This document shows positions 1-8,334 of a stretch of DNA of 19,038 nt, one piece after another. Location: NCBI GenBank assembly GCA_029747585.1, contig JAPEVF010000856.1, forward strand, positions 1-19,038. The letters are read 5' to 3'. Source of the stretch: Pleurotus djamor (lineage: Eukaryota > Basidiomycota > Agaricomycetes > Agaricales > Pleurotaceae). The notes beneath the pieces are model-generated. The model worked only from the letters and a program-made list of their open reading frames with translations, had not been told where the DNA came from and did not search any database. Each line of letters begins with the position of its first letter. Positions within the stretch are counted from its first letter, which is position 1. The translations under genes and the position numbers were made by a program.

Positions 1-1878
1 TGGGAACCTTGCCGAAGGTCATGCCCTCTTCTCTCCCCTGCAACATCTCCAAATGTGAATTCTGCATCCGTGCCAAACAGACCCACGAAGCCATCCCTCG
101 CGAACGCGAACATGGACGTGCTAAGCGCAGATTGGACACGGTGTGGGTGGATTTGACAGGGCCGGAGGACGTGGCTTCGGCGCAAGGAAACCTTTACCTT
201 ATGCACATCATCGATGATTTCTCTCGTTATTCGTGGACTGTTCCTCTAAAACATAAATCCGACGCGTTATCCAAGCTTCAAATCTGGCATGCCATCACAA
301 GTCGTGAAGTGGGATATTCAGTGGGACTCTTCAGGACTGATAACGGCGAATTGAAGTCAAAAGCCATGGATGATTTTTGCAACTCCATAGGCGCTCGCCA
401 CGATTATTCTGCACCCTACACGTCTGCTCATATTGGTTCAGTTGAAAGACATCATCGTGCGGTCATGGAGAAAGGGAGAGCTATGCGGTTGCAATGTAAC
501 CTNCCCCCCGAACCGGTGGGAAGAATTCTGTATGACCGCATGCTACCTGATCCGACGAACTTACACTTCTACAACCAACATGACCCCATATGAAGCGTGG
601 TTCGGGCGTAAACCCAATCTGTCCCACCTACGAGAAATAGGTTGCCGCGCGTTTGTCCTTATACAGGATCGGCACAACCCAAAAATTTATGCTCGTTCAA
701 TCGAATGCATCCTTGTGGGTTACTCTCACACCGCCAAGGCTTATCGCTGCTATGATCCTACTGGACGACGCATCTTGGAATCTTACAACGTGCGGTTCAT
801 CGAAAGAAAGGATTGCCTTTCAGTGTCTACACCGACCGAACCAACCAGTCCTGCGCCTACACCCAGGTCTAGCCGGAGTGCCTCCCCTTCACCCACTATG
901 ACTCCCTCCAAGTCTTCCCCTCCCCCACTGCGACGCTCATCAAGGCAGCCACAACTAACCGAGAAAGCTGCTGGTGCTAAAAACGAATCCTGGGAAAGTA
1001 AGCTGAAGAAAACGATGGCTGGGATGGCGAAGAAGAGACGGAGTGACGAAAATAAAGCGGAACGCGCGTTTCTGGCTGAAGTTCAAAGTTACATCAATGA
1101 CCCATTGTCGCTGTTCGCCCAGGGGACTCAATCGTCTCTTGCTGAGCGTCACTCTGCGCACATCCTCGACTCCATCCACCCTAACGAAGCCGCAACTCTT
1201 CCTGCTGTGGAATCAGCTTTTTCCGTGCTGTCGGGCAGCGAAACAGACGAACTGCTAGCCCCGGACCCCACCTATGAGGAAGCTAGACGTTCGAAGGACT
1301 GGCCGAAATGGGAAGGCGCTATTGTAGATGAGAAAGGGAGCCTGGTGGAAAATGAGGTTTTTGAGTATGTTCGGCGTGAAGACGTCCCAAAAGACAGGCA
1401 AGTCCTAAAAGGGAAGCTGGTCCTACATCGCAAGCGGAATGAACATGGAGAAGTAGTGCGATATAAAGCAAGATACGTTGCAAAAGGTTTTCAACAGGTC
1501 TTCGGCAAAGATTACCATGACACAACGTCTCCAACTGCCCGCCCCGAAAGCATTCGATCACTACTTCACATGGCCGCTGCTAACGACTGGGATATCCAAC
1601 AGATTGATGTGAAGACCGCATTCTTATATGGCCAACTTCCCGAGGACGAGCAGATCTACATTGAACAAATTAAAGACTTTGACGACCCCGATCACCCCGC
1701 TAAAGACTGGGTCTGGCTCCTACGACGCGGACTCTATGGTCTGAAACAGGCCGGGCGTGTGTGGAACAAGACGATGAATGGCAATATGACGAAGTGGGGA
1801 TGCGAACGTTTGCCATCTGACGCGTGTGTATACTACCGCAAAAAGGATAAGGATAAGGTTGCGGCGGCGGTCCATGTT
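1..1878 (+). mobile_element. Ty1/copia LTR retrotransposon, internal fragment
   Basis: Truncated internal part of a copia-type retrotransposon, recognised by the order integrase then reverse transcriptase (Ty3/gypsy elements have the reverse order). The left edge is open and continues outside the window. The right edge is an abrupt break inside the reverse transcriptase. No RNase H, 3' LTR, polypurine tract or target-site duplication can be seen to the right, so the copy is dead in its present form. The element probably lost its 3' half in a rearrangement that joined it to unrelated minus-strand sequence. Copia remnants are common near fungal chromosome ends. Confidence 0.93.
3..1878 (+). pseudogene. 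copia pol fragment: integrase plus truncated reverse transcriptase
   Basis: Open from the window edge in the frame of position 3. It starts with the end of the GAG-pre-integrase zinc knuckle (CNISKCEFC, nt 39-65). The integrase core follows, with acidic residues at codons 150 (VWVDLTG), 339 (FRTDNGE) and 444 (GSVERHH). The last two are 35 residues apart, as expected for a DDE integrase. After the N at 503 the protein continues in another frame (PPNRWEEF, MTPYEAWFGRKPNLSHLR), then a Ser/Pro-rich linker (about nt 820-960), then an RVT_2-type reverse transcriptase with KARYVAKGFQQ, QIDVKTAFLYG (first catalytic Asp at codon 1606) and GLYGLKQAGRVW. The match ends at VHV (1870-1878), where copia enzymes continue into the second catalytic Asp pair. 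Deleting the N at 503 fuses the two frames, so that frameshift is probably artefactual. The 3' truncation looks real. Confidence 0.9.
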
Positions 1879-2277
1879 GAGTATTGCGGTTACCAGTTTA
1901 CAAAGACGAACATTGCTCTCCATCCCTCTTATCCATCCGTTTTCGGTTTCGTGATCATATATTCTGGATACCAGGTATCCGTCGTACTTCAGGGTGGGAT
2001 GAGCAATGAGTGAGTCGGCGCGGAATGTGATGATGGGTATGGCTTCTTTTCGAGTGGTAAGTCAACGTCTGGTATTTGTGTTTTGATGATTGAAGACTCG
2101 TTGTTCGCTTGAAGGCTTCTTGTCGTCGTTCAAACAGGGTGAGGTAGGAAAGTCTGTGACTCCACGGTTTCAAACGAAGTAAGTTTTTGCCGTGGATTTA
2201 CGCGTTGGTGGATGGACGCTTGTCAACCCTGGCAAATTCGTGTCAAAGTCCAGAAATGTTGCGGAAATGAGAGTCAT
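1879..2277 (-). pseudogene. Possible truncated 5' end of a host gene cut by the retroelement junction
   Basis: Unrecognised. On the minus strand an ATG at 2277-2275 follows a pyrimidine-rich leader (about 2340-2278) like those before the other genes here. Exon 1 (2277-2202) reads MTLISATFLDFDTNLPGLTS and further. A 48-nt intron fits at 2201-2154 (GTAAAT donor, CTTAC branch-like site, CACAG acceptor). The next exon joins in phase and stays open into the retroelement junction except for one TGA at 2064-2062. Beyond it the frame reads plausibly (YDGYLVSRIYDHETENGWIR, MESNVRLCKLV). The TGA could be a nonsense mutation or lie in a second intron, for example 2135-2043 with a weak GTTTGA donor. The 3' part of the gene is missing because retroelement sequence begins at about 1878. 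The model rests on splice-site logic alone. Confidence 0.33.
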
Positions 2278-2650
2278 TGGGATTGTGGATGTGGATGATG
2301 ATATGGCGGAAGTGAAGGGCGAAAGGAGGGGAAGCCCAGAACCCCTCCCCCAAATATCCGCCTATGACTCTTGAGTTCCAGTTCCGAGAAGAGGTGACGC
2401 TGGGTAGGGAAACCCAGGAACGGTGTGAGAGTGAGATTGCCTTCAGAGATGATATCTCTATGGCTAGAGCGCGGTCAGAATTTCCTCTCAGAATACACCT
2501 CAATCGTTGATATGGGATGGAAAATGAGAGGCTGTAGAGTAGAGTTTAGAGGACGTCTACATGTAACTCGTCATCCTAACCGGTTCAATAAGATCTTGCT
2601 TCCAAACTCCAAGCTGCGCGACAAGCGAATGACAGACAGGTATTCAACAT
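2278..2650. other. Intergenic DNA between the truncated gene and F-box gene A
   Basis: About 370 bp. The left part (2278-2340) is pyrimidine-rich on the minus strand and could be the leader of the truncated gene. The rest is presumed 3' flank of F-box gene A. The ORFs here are short, lack good ATG contexts and show no recognisable protein. I see no RNA gene or repeat. Confidence 0.5.
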
Positions 2651-4512
2651 TCAGTACCAGATCTGCGTATGCATCGGGAAGAAGCGTTCATCATACTGAT
2701 CGATAGAATCATCCGATTCCGAGTCACAGATTTCCGACCAATCCACTTTCGTGCCATAACTTGCCATCTCCTCTTCGTACTTTTTCCTCCCAGGACCTTC
2801 GAAACAATCGAGCATTAAACGGCGAAGTGGATTTTGTCGCTCGTGTCGGAATCGACTGATGGATTTTAGGGTGTTGAGATCGTCTGGGGATAAGGAGACA
2901 TCGTCCATGTTGACTGTATCTAGCTCGGGATTGTGGACGTTGGTTAGGTTGTGGTTCGTATCGATCCCATTGTGCGAGGATAGCTCTGGTGCGGCCCCGA
3001 GCAGGGAAAGAGCCGGGACTTTATAGACGGTAAAGCGCTTGAGCTGTACGAGGTGTGGTATGGTACGTGACCACGCCAAAGCTTCGCTGTCTTCCTCGAT
3101 CCTATTGAGCGTCAAGTCTGTTATCCGCGTCAGTGGAAGCGACTGGAAGATACCAATACAGTGCGCCGATAGAGGTAAAGCGGCGATGACAAGGGTAAAA
3201 ATAGGAGGGTCACGATCTGTTTCGCCCTTGACGGTTAACTGGTATCCAGTGTCGTCGTCGTATCTCGTTTCATCCGTGATACGGACGGGTATATCCACGA
3301 CTACCTTGAGAGCCTCAACATCGGATGGGATACTCCCTGCGACTAGGCGTTGGATATGAGAGATGACACCGTTAGGTTGGATTCCGGGGTCGTCATTGCC
3401 GTTGTCGAAAACGATCTTTGTTTGTTGAAGGGCTGGGGTGTCGAGATGGGCAAAGATCACAGACTCCTGGAGGTATATGGATGTCATCTGAAGTTCCCTC
3501 AGTTGGGGAAGGTGTATCAGCGCAGTGTTCGGATCTGGCGGAGTGATAGCATGGGCATCATTGGTAGAAATACAGGCGACAGTGAATTTCTCCACAACGA
3601 GCGTGTGTCGCAGGACATCGATGACTTGAGGAACCGTCAAGAACTGAGAATCAACATGAACATCCATATCTATGATGAGGTGCGTCAAGGAAGGCATGGA
3701 AGGTACGGCAACGGGGATGATGTTCCGTAAGTTGAGCGACTGAAGGGAAGTCAACTGGGTCCAAGGAAACTGCAAGGTCTTTGGGTTATAGCCATAGTGG
3801 GAATGGTATATCCCGTCTTCGTTGTCTGAGCGATCATAGGCTATCTTGAGCGTCCGCAGGAGGGGTGCTTCACGCCGTTTTTGGTCAGCGGATAACGAGA
3901 ATAAGGACTGAGGAACGACTGAACCGTGGTTCACATCCACGTGTCGAAGCGTAAGATCGACATCTTGGAACCTCGGTGCCGCGTCCATAACCGTCGAAAG
4001 GACGTTATTGGGACCGTTTGTGGGACGAAGTGTACCGGGGGGACCGACAAGAGTTAGTGGCGACTGTTTCGAACGTTGGAACGTCTTAGCGACCCACGTA
4101 CTCCTGTCGAGGGGAATTGTCGACCAGAACGCCGCAGTATCCAGCGCCACCTGCCTCCACAGACTGCACACATGCACCACACTCAGTAAACTGTCGGGGT
4201 AATCTCTCGTTGCCTCTCTGGTGATTTTCGCGCCTCTGCTCGCCGTTGTGCCTCCGGTAGGCTTCGTCCGCAGCTCCGCATCGGCGACAACCTTGTATTC
4301 GATGAGAATACGTGACAGTATCTCGTTCGGAAGTTTCGAAATCGCGTTGTGGGCATTTCGACGCGTAGAAAGTTCCCAGATGAGCGTTCTGTACTTGGAA
4401 ATTTCCTCGTCGATGGCAGCCTGGGCTTCAATGTCGGCTTGGGTGAAAAGAGTCTGTATATTATATGTGAAGAACGGCCGGGGGCATGGTTAGACGGAGA
4501 TACGCGTACCAT
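2651..4512 (-). CDS. F-box domain protein A, two exons, ATG-only first coding exon
   Basis: Probable substrate receptor of an SCF ubiquitin ligase (inferred from the F-box family; the substrate cannot be predicted). Model: complement of 2651-4453 joined to 4510-4512, 601 aa. The first coding exon is only the ATG. A 56-nt intron (4509-4454, GTACGC donor, CTAAC branch site, TACAG acceptor) follows directly. Exon 2 opens TLFTQADIEAQAAIDEEISK, a charged coiled-coil-like segment (residues about 7-32), then the F-box core LPNEILSRI (42-50), a Gly/Thr-rich linker, and VCSLWRQVALDTAAFWSTI (about 97-115), the motif that follows the F-box in mushroom family members. The remaining 480 residues have LRR-like spacing (LTSLQSLNLRN, LPQLRELQM, ITDLTLNRI). 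The C-terminus is an acidic tail (CDSESDDSIDQYDE). The start is chosen because paralogue B has the same structure and because exon 2 is in phase only after splicing. Reading through the intron gives a frameshifted ORF. Confidence 0.9.
4454..4509 (-). other. Intron directly after the start codon of F-box gene A
   Basis: 56 nt, phase 0. Starts GTACGC immediately after ATG, contains CTAAC about 18 nt in, and ends TACAG. Its length is not a multiple of three, so retention would shift the frame and abolish the F-box protein. The equivalent intron in paralogue B is at 5665-5713. Confidence 0.85.
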
Positions 4513-4715
4513 TTTGGTTTCTCGAATTGAAGAAAAGGAGTAGGGAAAAGTTTGAAGCTTGATAAGCGCTCCTTCCCTTTTTCGGCCTTACGGGAGTCGT
4601 TCATTCAGGAGTCAGGAAATTAGGAGAGTGTCCCCTCGCTGCAGCAAGCATTGGGCACTAAAAGTCACGCTCAGTGGTATTGCATAGTGGAAGACAGCTG
4701 CGAGCGAGTGAGTCG

Positions 4716-4735
4716 TTTGGGGAGAGCTCCCCAAA
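4716..4735. repeat. Inverted repeat, 9-bp arms with a 2-bp centre
   Basis: TTTGGGGAG and CTCCCCAAA flank a central AG in the divergent promoter region, about 200 bp upstream of gene A's ATG and 930 bp upstream of gene B's. It could be a binding site for a dimeric regulator. Function is inference; the symmetry is directly visible. Confidence 0.5.
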
Positions 4736-5331
4736 AGCCAGAGACAAGTCAAGAAGCGTACAAGACGATAATTAAGGCCGATACTCTAGGTTACGACCAA
4801 CCGCGCAGGAAAAGCGCAACAAAGGCGGAGTAGACTTGAGGATGTTCTGGCGGTGTTGAATACTTAGAAATGACAGCTCTCACTGTAGATCTTCACCAAA
4901 TCTTCAGACCATTGAAAGTTTCTGAAACAGAGTGCTTTACTGAGCGTATTTGTGCATCCTCGGAAGTGTATTTCGTCCTGGAAGCAGCATGCAGTCCGCA
5001 TACTCCATTCTTCCATGATGACAGCGCGCCGCAGGGCGGAAGGGTACGGCACGACGATGGATGTACTGGAGCATTTGCTGGAACGCACACTCTTCAATGT
5101 CCATCTATCTCATCCTCCCACCAGCGAACCGTGGGACAGAGTAGGGGAAAGGTTGAGACGACGCACTAGCACATTTCAGACAGATTACTGTGTCTCGTGG
5201 TTGATTGAGTTGTGTGTTCACTGGGTTGTGGTAGGACCGTCTCAACTTCTTCGTCCTTCCTCCTTTCGTCCTTCCGTCTTTCCTTCCTTTCTACTTCCTA
5301 TGTCTTTCAAGACCTTTCAGCTCTCCCTTTT

Positions 5332-5343
5332 CTAACCGGTTAG
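5332..5343. repeat. Perfect 12-bp palindrome CTAACCGGTTAG
   Basis: Perfect dyad at the end of a long CT-rich block, about 320 bp upstream of F-box gene B's ATG. The half-site spacing resembles sites of dimeric fungal zinc-cluster regulators (CCG half-sites), but overlapping half-sites of this kind are not a specific signature. Confidence 0.4.
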
Positions 5344-5661
5344 TGGATGTAGAGAAGCCAAATGCGAAAGGTGAAATGGGAAACGGGGCAGAGCTCGCAG
5401 ACAAGATCTCCAAGAGGGCCTACCCTGAGTTATTTAACTGAATACCCGTTGAACTTGATGGCTCATGGAAATCAAAGGGTTGAGGTGCATTCAAGTGCGG
5501 AATTTGTGATCAAGCATCGACCTTTCACAGTATGGTTGGGGGGTAGCCTTTGTACTAGCCCCTGATGCTTCCGCCTCCTGACTTGCGTCCGACTCCTGTA
5601 CGCATTTGTGGCGATCGCTTATCACTTTGCCATTTTCTCGCTTCCATCCCGAAAGAACAAG

Positions 5662-7429
5662 ATGGTAGGTCTGAGCCTATCAAACACAACCGTTATTCAC
5701 GCATACCGCTCAGACTCTCTTCACCCAAGCCGATATCGAAGCCCAGGCCGCCATCGACAAAGAAATTTCCAAGTACAAAGCACTCATCCGAGAGCTTTCT
5801 GCGCGTCGAAATACCCACAACGCAATTTCGAAACTTCCCAACGAGATACTGTCGCGTATTCACGTCGAATACAAAGCACTCGCGGACACGGAGCTGCGGA
5901 TGAAGAGAGGCACATGGGCGAGCAGGGACGCGAAAACTACCAGAGAGGCTACAAGAGATTACCTCGACAGCCTACTGAATGTGATGCGCGTGTGTAGTTT
6001 ATGGCGGCAGGTGGCTCTGGATACCGCTACATTGTGGTCGACGCTTCCCTTGGATAAGAGTGCGTGGGTAACCAAGATGTTCCAACGGTCGAAACAGTCG
6101 CCGCTCACACTTATCGGTCCCGTTGGTAAACTCTCGAGTCTCAGCAAGAGTCCGAGTGACATCCTCTCGGCGGTTATGAACGCGGCACCAAGGTTCCAGG
6201 ACGTTGATATCACGCTACGCCCCGTGGATGTGCATTCAAGGATTCCTGCATGCTTATTCCCAAAATCTACGGAGAAAATGCGGCGTGAGGTACCCCTACT
6301 GCGGACGTGCAAGATTGCCTACGATACCTCCGTTGATACCGACGGGGTACCTCATGACCACTTTGACTATCAACCGAGGACTTTCCGGTTTCCTTGGATC
6401 CAGTTGACTTCCCTCCAGTCCCTCAGTTTGCGGAATCTCAGCCCCGTTGCGGTGCCTCCCATGCCCTCCTTGACGCACCTTGTCTTAGAAATTGATCATT
6501 ATATCAATTCTTATTTTCTACGGGTTCCTCAAATCATTGATATCTTGCGAAATACACCCGTGGTAGAGAACATCATGGTTTCCTGCGTTTCTACCGATGA
6601 ACCCTCCGCTATCACGCCCTCGGATCCCAACACTTCTCTCATACAACTTCCCTATCTGAGGGAACTTCATATGAATTCCGTATACCTCCAAGAATCTGTG
6701 CTCTTCACATATCTCGATACACCCGCCCTTGAACAAACAAAGATCTCGTTCTACAACGACAATGACGACCCCGGAATCCAACCTAACGGCGATCTCTCTC
6801 ATATCCAACATCTAGTTACTCGGAGTATCCCATCGGACGTGAACGCTCTCAGGGTATCCGTGGATATGCCTGTACGGACCGCGTCTGATACGGGAGACGA
6901 TGACAATATTGGATACCGGTTGACCGTGAAGGGGGAGAACAATCATGACCTTCCTATCCTCGAGCTTTACATCACTGCCTTCCCTCTATCGGCACACTGC
7001 ACTGCTATCTTCCAGTCTATTCCACTGGCATGGATAACGGACTTGACGTTCAAGAGGATCGAGGGACACGCCGCGTGGTCGCGCATCATACCACAGCTCG
7101 TGCGGCTTAAACACATCGCCGTCGACAAATCCCCGACCCTTTCCATACTCGGGACCGCACCAGAGTTGTCCTCGCACGGTGGTATGAGTATCAATACGAA
7201 TCAAAACCTCACCGACGTCCACAACCCCGAGCTAGAAACCATCTCCATGGGCAACCTCTCATTACCCACAGAGCATTTCAATCTCCTAAAATCCATCTGT
7301 CGGTTCCGACATGAACGACAAAAGCCAGTTCACCGTTTGATCCTAGGTTGCTACGAACCGGACCACTGGAGGAAGAAGATCGAGGAGGAGCTGGCGATTT
7401 ATGGCACGAAAGTGGACTGGTCCTATTGA
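5662..7429 (+). CDS. F-box domain protein B, two exons, ATG-only first coding exon
   Basis: Paralogue of gene A, predicted to act as an SCF ubiquitin-ligase substrate receptor (family inference). Model: 5662-5664 joined to 5714-7429, 572 aa. The intron (5665-5713, 49 nt, GTAGGT donor, CTCAG acceptor) begins directly after ATG. Exon 2 starts TLFTQADIEAQAAIDKEISK, almost identical to gene A, then the F-box LPNEILSRI (42-50) and VCSLWRQVALDTATLWSTL. Conserved blocks shared with A along the whole length include FQRSKQSPLTLIG, AAPRFQDVD, LTSLQSL, MPSLTHL, NDDPGIQPNG, RFRHERQ and YGTKVDW. By eye the two proteins are roughly 60% identical. Gene B stops right after VDWSY and lacks the acidic tail of about 26 residues seen in A. 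The opposed orientation and shared upstream region suggest an inverted duplication. Confidence 0.91.
5665..5713 (+). other. Intron directly after the start codon of F-box gene B
   Basis: 49 nt, phase 0, GTAGGT to CTCAG. Same position as in paralogue A, but the sequence has diverged almost completely while the flanking exon codons (ACT CTC/CTT TTC ACC CAA GCC) are conserved. That contrast supports splicing in both copies. Confidence 0.85.
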
Positions 7430-8333
7430 ATATTGAATCCTCATCAATCGTTGGTTTATTGCGCACTTTGAAAACGGGAGAAAGACGACGTACCGGCGCA
7501 CTTGGTCGGCGTACCATCAGTACCGTCGTCCTCAGGACTTGAACAAGTCAGCTTTGAGCTCGCTGGCTCTTGTCACTTGTGGTACGACCGTCCGACGACA
7601 TGATTCTTCGTCCGTGCTTCTTGCTTCTTTGCTTCCGTCCTTGCTTCCTCCCTTCCAAGACCTTTTAACTCATTACCTCCCCTTCTCCCGTCCATGACGA
7701 CGACTAGGCCAAAAACGAACGTCCTTCTTCTCCTTCTCCGTTTCTTTTTGGGGGCTACGGATGTTCTGCGTGTGTACCTAGGCTGTCAGAATCATCATCT
7801 TGGGTTATGAAAAAGAGTACGCAGGACAAAGCGTTGGTTGTGTAGGAAGGAACGTTCATCACAGCACTGACCAGTTTCGCCGAAACCCCATCATCTCATC
7901 CTGATGAAGCATGGACGTTGAAAAACGCCGCCGATCGTGTGATCGAACAAACCTAAAAATAGAATAGTTCGCAAGTTTTTTATATTCAGGGGCGCGAGAA
8001 GACAGACGCCCTGGTTGCTCTTCCCCGTCGTCTTGCTCCTCCTCCTCCCTCCTTTTTTGCCGTCTTCGCTGTCCGCTGCGCTCTACAGGACGGTTTTTCT
8101 CGCTGTTTCCGACGTTGAGGAAGATAAGACGGTGATCCGAAGAGGACTTTAGGTGCGGCTTGTTATGTGTTGATGGCATCGAGTTTTTGACGTTGACAAC
8201 GGCGGGTAGGGCATAACCTTACGGGACTTCCATTCCATCCATTTTTTTCTCTCGTCGCTGTCCTCGCCTTTCTACCCATCACGTCGAGCAACGCTTCCTC
8301 CCCAATGACTAGGAGTACGACTTGCACGGTATA
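7430..8333. promoter_or_regulatory. Gene B 3' flank and promoter/leader of the large Ser-rich gene
   Basis: About 900 bp with no supported gene. It contains several pyrimidine-rich tracts (about 7610-7690, 7720-7750, 8030-8060 and 8235-8270) like those near basidiomycete transcription starts. The 7615-7690 tract resembles 5250-5335. Short upstream ORFs occur near the end, including a nine-codon one at 8305-8334. The minus-strand ORF at 7859-8179 is biased by low-complexity sequence and unsupported. Confidence 0.5.
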
Positions 8334-8334
8334 A
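8305..8334 (+). promoter_or_regulatory. Nine-codon upstream ORF overlapping the main start (TAATG)
   Basis: ATG at 8305 encodes MTRSTTCTV and stops at TAA 8332-8334, whose last A is the first base of the main ATG. This stop-start overlap suggests possible regulation by termination and reinitiation, or leaky scanning past the uORF. It matters only if transcription starts upstream of 8305, which the sequence does not show. Confidence 0.45.

Larger units (their letters stand above)
4513..5661. promoter_or_regulatory. Shared divergent upstream region of the two F-box paralogues
   Basis: About 1.15 kb between the two start codons, so it must hold both promoters. Each ATG follows a pyrimidine-rich stretch: CCCTACTCCTTTTCTTC on the minus strand before gene A, and TTTGCCATTTTCTCGCTTCC before gene B. 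Two dyads stand out: TTTGGGGAG-AG-CTCCCCAAA at 4716-4735 and the perfect 12-bp CTAACCGGTTAG at 5332-5343. A CT-rich block at 5250-5335 resembles one at 7615-7690. No convincing gene is present. The ORFs overlapping 4864-5335 lie on both strands and lack recognisable protein features. Confidence 0.6.

Noticed and set aside
1..2650. LTRs or target-site duplications flanking the copia fragment
   Set aside because: No repeated terminal sequence is visible. The left end is outside the window and the right end is a break inside the coding region.
3039..3730. Antisense plus-strand ORFs inside F-box gene A
   Set aside because: They are shadows of the well-supported minus-strand F-box coding sequence, with no domain of their own.
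4183..4512. Minus-strand ORF of 109 codons starting at the F-box gene A ATG
   Set aside because: It is the intron-retained frameshift product of gene A. Splicing at 4509/4454 gives the F-box protein instead.
5565..5903. Plus-strand ORF overlapping the start of F-box gene B
   Set aside because: Same explanation: it reads through the intron of gene B in the wrong frame.
8322..8333. TTG start extending the large gene by four residues
   Set aside because: Nuclear fungal genes start at ATG. The ATG at 8334 has a good context.
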